NCBI GenBank assembly: GCA_905221605.1
Contig: CAJNDS010001280.1
Location: forward strand, 692,252-756,251
Source of the DNA: Symbiodinium natans
Lineage: Eukaryota > Sar > Dinophyceae > Suessiales > Symbiodiniaceae
Length of the DNA: 64,000 nucleotides
Direction of reading: 5' to 3'
Part shown: positions 56,937 to 64,000 of the stretch, piece after piece
Layout of the letters: each line of letters begins with the position of its first letter
Position numbering within the stretch: the stretch's first letter is position 1
Notes under the pieces: model-generated
What the model saw: only the letters and a program-made list of their open reading frames with translations
Told to the model about the DNA's origin: nothing
Database searches by the model: none
Translations under genes and position numbers: made by a program

Positions 56937-57013
56937 CCCTAAACCCTAAACCCTAAACCCTAAACCCTAAACCCTAAACCCTAAACCCTAAACCCTAAAC
57001 CCTAAACCCTAAA
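56937..57013 (-). repeat. CCCTAAA array, 11 units
   Basis: Perfect heptamers. Confidence 0.96.
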
Positions 57014-57070
57014 CGCAGCCAAGGGGCCGGCCACACGCAGATCCCGACGAGGCAAGTGCTTAGGGCTTAG
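57014..57070 (+). CDS. 18-aa island between opposed arrays
   Basis: RSQGAGHTQIPTRQVLRA, stop in GGGCTTAGGG. Confidence 0.27.
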   Translation, partial: RSQGAGHTQIPTRQVLRA

Positions 57071-57079
57071 GGGGCATCT

Positions 57080-57175
57080 CGGGTTTAGGGTTTAGGGTTT
57101 AGGGTTTAGGGTTTAGGGTTTAGGGTTTAGGGTTTAGGGTTTAGGGTTTAGGGTTTAGGGTTTAGGATCTAGTGT
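57080..57175 (+). repeat. TTTAGGG array, 13 units
   Basis: Near perfect; opposite orientation to the array 70 bp upstream. Confidence 0.96.
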
Positions 57176-57199
57176 TGTAGGGATTCGGGAGCGTTTAGG

Positions 57200-57274
57200 G
57201 TGTTGATAGGAGGTATGGGTCTTGTGGTTAAGCTTTCGCGTTGGCCCTTTTGCTGCAATCTCCCGTTTCACTGA
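57200..57274 (+). CDS. 24-aa ORF
   Basis: VLIGGMGLVVKLSRWPFC, CNLPFH, TGA outside arrays. ATG at 57215. Confidence 0.33.
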   Translation: MLIGGMGLVVKLSRWPFCCNLPFH

Positions 57275-57474
57275 GCTCCTTTGGACCTGGTTGTGCATTT
57301 AAGATTTAAGCTTTAGGGTCTAGGGTTTAGGGATTTAGGGTTTAGGGGTTTAGTGGTTCAGGGTTTCTGGCTTAGGGTAGAACTCGGTAGAACTCGAAAC
57401 CCTAAACCGCACTGCAGCTTCGCCACACCTACTAGACCGCCGAAACCCGCCCAACCCCCCCCCCCCCCCCCCCG

Positions 57475-57525
57475 ATCTGCCAGGAGTGCTACATGTGCGT
57501 GTGGTCCGAGGACAGGGCAACTTGA
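57475..57525 (+). CDS. Cys-rich exon end after a C tract
   Basis: ICQECYMCVWSEDRAT, TGA. Preceded by a C homopolymer (57455-57473) and GATCTGCCAG, acceptor-like. C-x2-C-x2-C spacing suggests metal binding. Confidence 0.38.
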   Translation: MCQECYMCVWSEDRAT

Positions 57526-57689
57526 GGGGTTACGTTGAGGGTTGAGGATCATGCCGATGGACAACACTCTCTCACCCAAGCATGACAGGTACCTAAACTC
57601 TGGGAAGCCCCGTCATTTCACGCCTAAACCTTAATCATTCTAACCAGAAATCTCAAACGCTAAGCCCTAAACTAACCTAAACCCTAAGC

Positions 57690-57779
57690 CGTAGACCCCA
57701 TTTCGTGCAGACATATCTGCGAACACAGGTGTTACCGTGCCAGTGCTTCAGCCAAAGGTTGGTCATCAGGCTGTTTTAG
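57690..57779 (+). CDS. 29-aa exon-like fragment
   Basis: RRPHFVQTYLRTQVLPCQ, CFSQRLVIRLF, stop in TTTAGGG. Strong strand pattern. Confidence 0.42.
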   Translation, partial: RRPHFVQTYLRTQVLPCQCFSQRLVIRLF

Positions 57780-57901
57780 GGTTTAGGGTTCAGGGTTTGG
57801 GGTTTAGGGTTTGGGGTTTAGGGTTTAGGGTTTTGGGTTCAGGGGTAGGGCTTAGGGTTAAGGGTTAGGGCTTGAGGTGAAGGGTTTGGGGGTTTGGGGC
57901 T

Positions 57902-57991
57902 AGTAGGTCGGCACAGGCAACTATCCGTCGCAAGCATATAGACAGAACCCAAACCTTACACAACCTAAAGCCCAAAAACCCGACAACCTAA
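57902..57991 (+). CDS. 29-aa exon-like fragment
   Basis: SRSAQATIRRKHIDRTQT, LHNLKPKNPTT, TAA. Confidence 0.38.
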   Translation, partial: SRSAQATIRRKHIDRTQTLHNLKPKNPTT

Positions 57992-58080
57992 ACACCGCTA
58001 CCCGAATCTTTCCTAAACCCTAAGGCCTGTTTGCCTAAACCCATTTTATGAACCCGAACCCCTAAACCCTAAACCCCAAG

Positions 58081-58149
58081 CCCTATACTCGCACCAGTGT
58101 AAACGCCCCGATTCTAAACGCCCACGGAAGCCTTGATCCCCTGGGCTAA
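58081..58149 (+). CDS. 22-aa island
   Basis: PYTRTSVNAPILNAHGSL, DPLG, TAA outside arrays. Confidence 0.33.
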   Translation, partial: PYTRTSVNAPILNAHGSLDPLG

Positions 58150-58150
58150 A

Positions 58151-58243
58151 ATGTGCTGTGAGCCCAAGCAAACCAGCTCCCTGACCCCTAAACCCACAAC
58201 CCTCAGAGTGCAGGGTCTAGGGTACCTAAACCCGCAACCCTAA
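58151..58243 (+). CDS. 30-aa ORF, partly array-coded
   Basis: MCCEPKQTSSLTPKPTTL, RVQGLGYLNPQP. The second half is mostly telomere-like DNA. Confidence 0.2.
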   Translation: MCCEPKQTSSLTPKPTTLRVQGLGYLNPQP

Positions 58244-58292
58244 ACCCTAAAAACTAAACCCTAAACCCTAAACCCTAAACCCTAAACCCTAC

Positions 58293-58421
58293 ATGTACAG
58301 CCTGCCCTGTTTAGGACTTGAGCCTTGGCTGGACGATGCCCATCTGGTCTCTGCGCGAGAGCCCGCTGACGCTCCTGTGCCGCTGGCGCATTTCTTTTGG
58401 GATCCTATGGTTAGGGTGTAG
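58293..58421 (+). CDS. 42-aa ORF
   Basis: MYSLPCLGLEPWLDDAHL, VSAREPADAPVPLAHFFW, DPMVRV, TAG in GTGTAGGG. ATG directly after CCCTAC of the array. EPWLDDAHLVSAREPADAPVP is convincing coding sequence. Confidence 0.48.
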   Translation: MYSLPCLGLEPWLDDAHLVSAREPADAPVPLAHFFWDPMVRV

Positions 58422-58531
58422 GGTTTAGGGTTTAGGGTTTGGGATTTAGGGTTATAGGGTTTGGGGTTTACCCTGTATCCTACCCTAAACCCTAAATCCT
58501 GACCCCTAAACCCTGAACCCTAAACCGCCTG

Positions 58532-58615
58532 TACCTACATGGTATGTACTTGGGGAATACTTGGCCTTAAAGTGCCTCCTATATAGGAAGTTTGGGGGCC
58601 CTTATGGTAAGCAGG
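58532..58615. mobile_element. family C element, divergent
   Basis: CTGTACCTACATGGTATG, TACTTGGCCTTAAAGTGCC, CTATATAGGAAGTTTGGGGG. Confidence 0.6.
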
Positions 58616-58732
58616 TCAAAGCATGCTAAACCCTAAACCCTAAACCCTAAACCCTAAACCCTAAACCCCAAAGTACATAGTACACTCCCGACCCAGAGTC
58701 CTGCCCAAGCAGCCCTTGACTCCTTCTTGTAT

Positions 58733-58826
58733 CTAGGACCCAGAGTAGGCCCTTATTCCCGTTTAGCGTTTCTGTCCCCTCTAAGGCAAAAAGCGCACCC
58801 AACCAAACCATAGTCACCCTGTTTAG
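58733..58826. mobile_element. family D element, divergent
   Basis: TCTAGGACCCAGAGTAGGCC, GTTTCTGTCCCCTCTAAGGC, ACCATAGTCACCCTG. Confidence 0.55.
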
Positions 58827-58957
58827 GGTTTAGGGTTTAGGGTTTAGGGTTCAGGGTAAAACCTGAACTCCGATTCTTATGGGCACCCCCACCCCCCCAC
58901 CCACCCTCATAGCCTCCCAGTCAACACTCAACATAGGGTTTAGGGTTTCGTGCTTAA

Positions 58958-59047
58958 GGCCCAAAGCGCGCCTTGAATAAGAAGGGGCTTCTTGCTCTTG
59001 GGGTCTTAAAGGGAGCTCGGGACCCTATAAAAGCCCAAACCCCCTAA
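58958..59047 (+). CDS. 29-aa basic island
   Basis: GPKRALNKKGLLALGVLK, GARDPIKAQTP, TAA from the array. Confidence 0.35.
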   Translation, partial: GPKRALNKKGLLALGVLKGARDPIKAQTP

Positions 59048-59125
59048 ACCCTATGTAGACCCCCCCTAAACCCTAAACCCTAAACCCTACACCCTACACC
59101 CTAAACCCTAAACCCTAAGCCCCTC

Positions 59126-59191
59126 CTATGCCTTGATGACAGGAGCTACACGATGGAGCTGCAGGTGCTGTTGTATAGCAACTTGGCATGA
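59126..59191 (+). CDS. 21-aa island with a DDRSY motif
   Basis: LCLDDRSYTMELQVLLYS, NLA, TGA. LDDR followed by a hydrophobic stretch resembles the catalytic box of some reverse transcriptases, but only a few residues are available. Confidence 0.3.
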   Translation, partial: LCLDDRSYTMELQVLLYSNLA

Positions 59192-59325
59192 TAAACTCTG
59201 GGTTGGGGGTTCAGGGAACGGGGGAACCCCAAACCATAAACCCTAAACCCTATAAACCCCAAATCCCTCAAACTCTAAAACCCTAAAAACCCTAAACCTG
59301 ACCCCCCTAAAACCCCAAACCCTAA

Positions 59326-60663
59326 GCCCTGGTGCTTGTACTACATGCTGACGACCCAGTATTGCTCTGGTCAAGTTCGGGGGCTGCACAAGCTGCTCTG
59401 GACTGCATGGCTAAATGGGCATTTTTGCACAAGGCGGCATTTCACGTAGGCCCTGACAAAACAGTTGCACTGGTTCCTGACTCAGCCGTGGGGCCGGGGC
59501 TAGTCATGAATATTCCTGGCAATCTGCCGTGCGCCATTCATGATAAACAGCGCCATCGCTGGCTGGGCCTTTTGTGGCCGGCTGACCTGGACTTCCTCCC
59601 GTGCCTCTCTGCTCAACTTGGTCAAGCTGGTCAAATTGTCGCCAACATTTCAGGCCTCATGGAATCCGGGGGCTTGCCGCTGTGTTTTGCCCTAATGCTC
59701 TTTGAGGCCAAGGTGCAGGGTCTCCTTCGTTTCGGCCGCTGGCTTCTCGCTACTTCCGAAGGCGCTTTGGATATGTACGACAAGGCCTTCAACCGCTGGA
59801 GCTGTGCCTTGCTCGGCAGCCCGCCCTGGAGGTCACCCGCTGTGGCACATCTGGAATTAGGTTGGCAGCTCATGGGCCGCCACCGTGCTGTTCTTGATGT
59901 GGCGAAGCGAAGGGCAAAGCTGTGGTGCATGGCAAATGAGGACATCTACGCCCAGATGTTTCGCAGGGCCTTGGCCTGCCCGGAATCATGGTCTGCCAAA
60001 AGCCTGGAGCTCCTCAAGCAGTATGACATCCCGGACTTCCCAGAAGCAGGTTGTTGCTCGCTCGCTGCTTATGCCAGTCTTGTCCGGTCTCGCCTTTGTT
60101 CTGCTGCTGTCTCCTCCCTTGTGCTCTCCTGCGCGTCGCACTCCGTGCCGTTCCCCTGGTCGGTCCTCTCGTCGGGTCCCTCCTCGGCTCCTGCCTCCCT
60201 GCTGCGCCTGCGCCTCCCCTGGTCTGCTCTTGTGGGTCATCGCGCCCTCTGTCAACTCCGTGCTGGTACGGTACACCTTTCCCACGTCGATGGCCACCGC
60301 TCGGCTGCCAAGGTAAGGTGTTGCGTGTTCTGCGGGAAGAAGACCTATGCGCCCTATATCCATGTGTTAGGTGAATGCTTCGTAAGCCTCTCTCCAGGCC
60401 TGCCGGACCCGGGTCCGAACCTTCCGCCAAGGGACCGCGCGCGGTTGCTCTTAAATGTGCAGGCCTCCAACGCTAATTATGTTTGCCGATGTGGCGCATG
60501 TGGCACTGATGATTGTGCAAGAGAGCATGGCATTCTGGACAAAGAAAAAGCGTGCGTAATTCCTGCTGTGCCCCCTCCCGAGTCCGGCTTGCCTGTCTCG
60601 TGTGGGGAAGGTGATGGTGCTCCACACCCTCGATCTGTCGCGACTACGTCTCGCGTCCGCTGA
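59326..60663 (+). CDS. LINE-like retrotransposon ORF, 3' half (reverse transcriptase motif C onward, C-terminal zinc fingers)
   Basis: 445 codons, open from an array TAA at 59323 to TGA at 60661. Residues 1-15 LVLVLHADDPVLLW match RT motif C (Y/F-A-D-D with the aromatic replaced by His). AQAALDCMAKWAF and GPDKTVALVP follow as motif D/E region, then a thumb/connection domain (FALMLFEAKVQGLLR, FGRW). Near residue 315 comes CVFCGKKTYAPYIHVLGEC (C-x2-C-x9-H-x4-C), then CRCGACGTDDCAREHG as a second Cys cluster. Missing: endonuclease, RT motifs A and B, and any natural start. The 5' edge is exactly a CCCTAAGCCC array, consistent with 5' truncation during target-primed reverse transcription or with array-mediated breakage. 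Reading frame intact, so young or sheltered. Homologous dead copy at 44700. Confidence 0.88.
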   Translation, partial: ALVLVLHADDPVLLWSSSGAAQAALDCMAKWAFLHKAAFHVGPDKTVALVPDSAVGPGLVMNIPGNLPCAIHDKQRHRWLGLLWPADLDFLPCLSAQLGQAGQIVANISGLMESGGLPLCFALMLFEAKVQGLLRFGRWLLATSEGALDMYDKAFNRWSCALLGSPPWRSPAVAHLELGWQLMGRHRAVLDVAKRRAKLWCMANEDIYAQMFRRALACPESWSAKSLELLKQYDIPDFPEAGCCSLAAYASLVRSRLCSAAVSSLVLSCASHSVPFPWSVLSSGPSSAPASLLRLRLPWSALVGHRALCQLRAGTVHLSHVDGHRSAAKVRCCVFCGKKTYAPYIHVLGECFVSLSPGLPDPGPNLPPRDRARLLLNVQASNANYVCRCGACGTDDCAREHGILDKEKACVIPAVPPPESGLPVSCGEGDGAPHPRSVATTSRVR

Positions 60664-60895
60664 GGTGTGTTTGGGGCAGGGGACCATCCCCTTTGCGCAC
60701 CGCCAATAAAACATGTCCTGCTGCTCCCTTTGCCCCACTGCCCACCATCTGTCCGTGTGGGGCCCACATGTGTCCCTCTCTGACGATCTGTGGGTGTTGG
60801 GTCAGGATCTGCAGAGGAGGCTCCCCTGCCTCCACCCACTGCCCGGTCCGCACCTGCTGACTGGCAACACCACCACCACCACCACCTAACACCCT
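60664..60895 (+). other. 3' flank of the retrotransposon with CAC tail
   Basis: AATAAA at about 60706 and a (CAC)n run (60866-60888) followed by TAACACCCTAAACCC. A simple-repeat tail after the ORF fits a LINE 3' end that primed on, or was capped by, telomere-like repeat. Confidence 0.55.
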
Positions 60896-60990
60896 AAACC
60901 CTAAACCCCAACACCCTAAACCCTAACACCCTAAACCCTAAGCCCTAAAACCCTAACACCCTAAACCCTAAACCCTAAACCCTAGACCCC
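60888..60990 (-). repeat. CCCTAACACCCTAAACCC array
   Basis: Mixed ACCCTAACA and CCCTAAA units right after the retroelement tail. Confidence 0.85.
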
Positions 60991-61010
60991 TTCGGGCCGG
61001 GCCCCCAGAC

Positions 61011-61058
61011 ATGGACCTGGCGAAGTCGATTTGCGGCATCCTTGGTATGGTGAACTGA
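61011..61058 (+). CDS. interrupted exon, first part
   Basis: ATG after GCCCCCAGAC: MDLAKSICGILGMVN, then TGA caused by the inserted DNA. Continued at 61144. Confidence 0.5.
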   Translation: MDLAKSICGILGMVN

Positions 61059-61154
61059 TTTAGGGTTTCGACTTTGGGGTTTAGGGTTTAGGGTTAAGAT
61101 CCTTAAGGTACGACCGTAGGGGTACGAGTCTTCATCCCTTGAGATGGTGAACTG
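61047..61154 (+). repeat. 11-bp target duplication around an array-containing insertion
   Basis: ATGGTGAACTG at 61047-61057 and 61144-61154, followed by ATT and GTT respectively. The 86 bp between contain TTTAGGG units and a small ACGACCGTAGGGGTACGAG dyad. Excising insert plus one copy restores the frame. A GT (61050) to AG (61143) intron is also formally possible and keeps the frame. Confidence 0.75.
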
Positions 61155-61216
61155 GTTCTCCTGGATGCTGGGCGGCTTCGCTGGTGACGCACACCCTGAC
61201 ACAGACCGCAAGGTTA
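61144..61216 (+). CDS. interrupted exon, second part
   Basis: MVNWFSWMLGGFAGDAHP, DTDRK, then GTTAGGG (donor-like) and an array. MVN repeats the end of the first part, then the protein carries on WFSWMLGGFAGD, an amphipathic Trp-rich helix. Family not recognised. Confidence 0.5.
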
Positions 61217-61354
61217 GGGTCTAGGGTCTAGGGTTTAGGGTTTAGGGCTTAGGGTTTAAGGTTCATAAGGTTTAGGGTTTAGGGTTTAGGGTTCATAAGG
61301 TCTAGTGTTTAGGGTTAAGGGATTAGGGTTTAGGGTTCAGGGTTTAGGGTTTAG

Positions 61355-61501
61355 CCCAGGTTTGAAGCATCCGACCTGGTGTTCTTGCGCGTTCAGTCTG
61401 AAACACAACAACTCTGCGTGGCTGGCTACGCCAAAGATGAGACTGCACGCGGGCTGGGGGATGGGGAAGAACGTCGTCATGGTCACCAGCTTGGGGTGTA
61501 G
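61355..61501 (+). CDS. 48-aa exon-like fragment
   Basis: PRFEASDLVFLRVQSETQ, QLCVAGYAKDETARGLGD, GEERRHGHQLGV. Opens after an array TAG. FEASDLVFLRVQSETQQLCVAGY is excellent coding sequence, better than the longer competing frame here, whose start is array-coded. Confidence 0.5.
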   Translation, partial: PRFEASDLVFLRVQSETQQLCVAGYAKDETARGLGDGEERRHGHQLGV

Positions 61502-61563
61502 GGTTTAGGGTTTAGGGTTTGGGATTTGGGGTTTGGGGTTTGGGGTTTGGGGTTTAGCTGCAA

Positions 61564-61638
61564 ATGTCAGCTGAGCATGTTCTCCTCTTTGGTGAGATGA
61601 TGTTCAAGGACCTTCTTTACAGGGTGGTCAGGGTTTAG
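61564..61638 (+). CDS. 24-aa ORF
   Basis: MSAEHVLLFGEMMFKDLL, YRVV, array stop. Contains TTTGGTGAGA, donor-like, after residue 9. Confidence 0.4.
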   Translation: MSAEHVLLFGEMMFKDLLYRVVRV

Positions 61639-61685
61639 GGTTTAGGGTTTAGGGTTTAGGGTTTAGGGTTTAAGGTGTAGGGTTT

Positions 61686-61782
61686 GGGTCCATGTACCTA
61701 AACGGGAGTCCTTGGGCCTTAAAGTACTTCCTGTATAAGGACTTTGGGACCCAAGTATACAATAATGAGGTATGTGGACCCT
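61686..61782. mobile_element. foldback element, family C (copy 2, inverted)
   Basis: GGGTCCATGTACC at the left, GAGGTATGTGGACCC at the right. GGGCCTTAAAGTACTTCCTG is the reverse complement of the centre of 46787. Confidence 0.85.
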
Positions 61783-61955
61783 TAGGAGTTTATGGGGTTT
61801 ATAGGGTTTATAGGGTTTGGGGCTTAGGGTTTATACTTAAGGTTTAGGATTTAGGGTTTGCCAACACCCTCAACACTACAGCCTAACCTCGAGGGTTCAG
61901 GTTTCATGAATCGATGTGTCTAGGGTACAGGGTTTAGGGTTTAGGGTGGTTTAGG

Positions 61956-62000
61956 GAGATTCGAGCCGTGAGCGTCATGCCAAGAATGCGCCAGCATTAA
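61956..62000 (+). CDS. 14-aa exon end
   Basis: EIRAVSVMPRMRQH, TAA. MPR.RQ also occurs at 62280, which may be coincidence. Confidence 0.25.
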   Translation, partial: EIRAVSVMPRMRQH

Positions 62001-62058
62001 ACCCTACACCCTGCACCCTAAACCCTAAACCCTAAACCCTAAACCCTAAACCCTAAAC

Positions 62059-62248
62059 CAGCTGGGCCTCGATGTCCCGGTCACTGCCCTGGCTCCCCAA
62101 AAACAGCAAAAATCTGAGCGACTCTGGGTGCGCATTTTGGGAATTTTCGGGTTTAGGGTTTCGGGCTGCGGGTTTAGGGTTTCGGGTTTCGGGTTTAGGG
62201 TTTGGGGTTTAGGGCTTAGGGTTCAAGTATCCCCAAGGCCCTAAACCC
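62059..62248 (+). CDS. exon-like fragment, ~32 aa before array
   Basis: QLGLDVPVTALAPQKQQK, SERLWVRILGIFGF, continuing through array-coded residues to 62246. The first 32 residues look genuine. Confidence 0.42.
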
Positions 62249-62279
62249 TAAGCCAAGGTACCCAAAAATCCCTGCAGGG

Positions 62280-62369
62280 ATGCCTAGGTTCCGGCAAGCT
62301 GCTGCTTTTCCGTCGAAATCAAAATGCAAAAGACCTGGCACACCAGAGGGTTTAGGGTTTAGGGTTTAG
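62280..62369 (+). CDS. 29-aa ORF
   Basis: MPRFRQAAAFPSKSKCKR, PGTPEG, array stop. ATG in GCAGGGATGCC. Confidence 0.38.
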   Translation: MPRFRQAAAFPSKSKCKRPGTPEGLGFRV

Positions 62370-62516
62370 GGTCTAGGGTTTAGGGGTTTAGGGTTTGGGG
62401 GTTTGGGTTTGTGGGTTTCGGGATTTAGGGGTTTAGGGGTTTCGAGGATGTGGTGTTTTTGGGTTTAGGGGGCTTAGGGTTGTTCATGATGCTGAAGCCA
62501 CATTCTTAAACCTTGA

Positions 62517-62606
62517 GACCCCAAACGCTTTGACGGCTACTTTGCCTCGACCGCCCAGGCAACCCGCCTGCCCCGGCCAGCGCGGGCAAGGCGTTTAGGG
62601 ATTTAA
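62517..62606 (+). CDS. 29-aa exon-like fragment
   Basis: DPKRFDGYFASTAQATRL, PRPARARRLGI, TAA. KRFDGYFASTAQATR is convincing. Very basic tail. Confidence 0.42.
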   Translation, partial: DPKRFDGYFASTAQATRLPRPARARRLGI

Positions 62607-62669
62607 GGCTTTAGGGTTTGGGGCTAAACCCTACACCCTAAAACCGGCCTAAAACCCCCAAAGCCCTAG

Positions 62670-62804
62670 ACCCCTCTGCTAGCAGGGCGCAGGCTATTTT
62701 CGCCTAGTATAGTGCGAGCCTGCTGTGCTGAAAGGTTATCGTCACTTCTGGCCGCAAGGTCGACACATCCCAGTTTTTGCGATGCTTGTGGAAAAGACAG
62801 GGAC
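62670..62804 (+). CDS. 45-aa exon-like fragment with CxxC
   Basis: TPLLAGRRLFSPSIVRAC, CAERLSSLLAARSTHPSF, CDACGKDRD. CDACGKD is a Cys-pair knuckle; a second pair would lie beyond the foldback element that truncates the frame. The open frame continues across that element to 62871. Confidence 0.48.
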
Positions 62805-62922
62805 ACCCAAAGAGCCCAATATCCCTTAATTATTAGGAAAATACCTTCAATTATACTCAGGATCCCTATGTAGTTTACGGTAATTATGTTCCTAAATTAG
62901 GGGGGGTTGGGGCTCTGTGGGT
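62805..62922. mobile_element. foldback element, family J
   Basis: ACCCAAAGAGCCCAA at the left, TTGGGGCTCTGTGGGT at the right. Inner TTAATTATTAGGAAA / CCTAAATTAGG. Inserted at the end of the coding-like island. Confidence 0.75.
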
Positions 62923-63187
62923 ATTAGACTTTTGGAAGATTAGGACATCATTCGAGATATTGGGGCACGTACACTCCTCATAGAATTTGGGCCATCACGA
63001 CCTAACCCTCTCGACCCTTCACCCCCAACGAGGCACCCCTAACTTTGGCCAACATCTCTGTATCCTCGAAGGGTACTTCTAAACCCCATCTATCACAGCA
63101 TTTCTAAAGCCCCCGACGTCCTCTAAGTAGGCTTATAAGTTACGCAAAACCCTAAACCCTGGACCCCTATTCAAGTTGAGGTATACT

Positions 63188-63297
63188 AGGATGCCCAGTA
63201 GTACCCTTATTCCCTTTTTGGGGGGTTTAGGTCCCCTTTTAAACCCCTTTAAGCAAAAAAGGGCACCCTTGTTAAGCCTAGGTTACTGGGCAGCCAC
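63188..63297. mobile_element. foldback element, family D (copy 8)
   Basis: GGATGCCCAGTAGTACCC, TTCCCTTTTTGGGG, TTTAAGCAAAAAAGGGCACC, CCTAGGTTACTGGGC. About 90 percent the same as 18555 by eye. Confidence 0.85.
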
Positions 63298-63380
63298 CCT
63301 AAACCCTAAACCCTAAACCCTAAACCCTAAGCCCTAAGCCCTAAGCCCTAAGCCCTAAGCCCTAAACCTAGTAGAAGTAA

Positions 63381-63467
63381 GCCGTGACCACGACGCTCGA
63401 TTCGACCGGTGATTGCAGTCTCTGCTCACAAGCTGCGGCATCGAGATGGGGGGGGTTTAGGGTTTAG
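63381..63467 (+). CDS. 28-aa island
   Basis: AVTTTLDSTGDCSLCSQA, AASRWGG, array stop. Opens after a natural TAA. C-x2-C present. Confidence 0.35.
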   Translation, partial: AVTTTLDSTGDCSLCSQAAASRWGGFRV

Positions 63468-63560
63468 GGTTTAGGGTCTAGGGTCCAGGGTTTTGGGTTT
63501 TGGGTGTTTGGGTTTTTGGGGTTGGGGGGTGTCCTTCAAGGGTTTCTGACTCTTAATTCC

Positions 63561-63670
63561 CCCTAAGGTTGTACCACCAAAGGCTCCCCGTAGTAGAGTC
63601 CTCATATGGCCAGTATACTACCTTGTAAGGATCTTAAAAAAACCAAAACAGAAGGTTACAACCTTAAGGG
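63561..63670. mobile_element. foldback element, family L
   Basis: CCCTAAGGTTGTACC at the left, GGTTACAACCTTAAGGG at the right. Confidence 0.7.
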
Positions 63671-63855
63671 TACCCTGTCCAAGTTTCACCCCTAGAGTCC
63701 TGAGTCCCTTGCATGTAAGGTTTAGAGTTTAGGGTTTTGAGGTTTAGGGTTTCGGGGTTTGGGGGGTTTAGGGGTTTAGGGTTTCAGGGCTTAGGGTTTA
63801 GGATTTAGGCTCGAGGATTTCGGGGTGAGGATTCAGGGTTTTAGGGTTTAGGGTT

Positions 63856-63918
63856 CACGGCAGTTCGCTTTCGGATTTCGGGTTTGGGGCCCAGTGGCCC
63901 AGTATCCCGGGGAGCTGA
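63856..63918 (+). CDS. 20-aa island
   Basis: HGSSLSDFGFGAQWPSIPGS, TGA outside arrays. Confidence 0.28.
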   Translation, partial: HGSSLSDFGFGAQWPSIPGS

Positions 63919-63954
63919 ATTCAATTCAGATCTCCTGTCTCCTTCAACCCTCCA

Positions 63955-64000
63955 CCCTAAACCCTAAACCCTAAACCCTAAACCCTAAACCCTAAACCCC
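63955..64000 (-). repeat. CCCTAAA array running off the window
   Basis: Six units to the last base, so the mosaic continues beyond the window. Confidence 0.95.

Noticed and set aside
1-64000. True chromosome end
   Set aside because: Arrays alternate in orientation and are dispersed; no terminal tract at either edge, only a normal short array at 63955-64000.
1-64000. Dinoflagellate spliced-leader gene
   Set aside because: I looked for CCGTAGCCATTTTGGCTCAAG-like sequence by eye and did not find it on either strand.

Overview
ORGANISM. The window reads as nuclear DNA of a eukaryotic microalga, most likely a dinoflagellate or close alveolate relative (inference). The base layer is the 7-mer TTTAGGG/CCCTAAA, the telomere repeat of plants, green algae and dinoflagellates. 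Here it is not at a chromosome end. Well over a hundred short, imperfect arrays in both orientations are scattered across all 64 kb, usually 50-300 bp apart. There is no operon structure, no plausible prokaryotic start context, and no rRNA, tRNA or CRISPR that I could recognise. The only long convincing reading frame is the 3' half of a LINE-like retrotransposon.

LAYOUT. Between the arrays lie islands of four kinds. (1) Short GC-balanced coding-like islands of 20-70 codons, open in one frame and usually closed by a stop inside or next to the flanking array. Several begin with ATG, a few are preceded by pyrimidine tract + AG or followed by GTRAG, and a few carry recognisable families: a DEAD-box helicase motif V piece at 19135, a paired zinc-knuckle-like piece at 29801 and 30457, and reverse-transcriptase pieces at 44700 and 59326. 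(2) Near-palindromic 80-160 bp elements that behave like MITE or foldback families (called A to M here), with copies all over the window. (3) A longer 330-360 bp dispersed repeat, family O, with G/C homopolymers, at 2472, 8641 and 28803. (4) Simple-sequence and minisatellite blocks: a 3.2 kb tandem duplication at 5388-8639 containing a 142 bp perfect-like palindrome, and a 2.2 kb strand-switching minisatellite at 49169-51376 framed by GGTTCG repeats.

HOW THE PARTS RELATE. Arrays interrupt other sequences in several places: inside MITE copies (11101, 53053), inside a retrotransposon copy (44858-44892), and inside apparent exons with a duplicated target on both sides (474/563, 61047/61144; also 5006/5086 and 30877/30931). 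That argues that the telomere-like arrays were added at breaks or inserted, rather than inherited as a degenerate subtelomere. In the exon cases, removing the array plus one target copy gives one continuous reading frame.

LIMITS. Six frames over a 90 bp GC-balanced island will often leave one frame open by chance, so most islands carry low confidence individually. The strong cases rest on family motifs, duplicated paralogues, target duplications or splice-like borders. No searches were run; all family calls are from reading the sequence.
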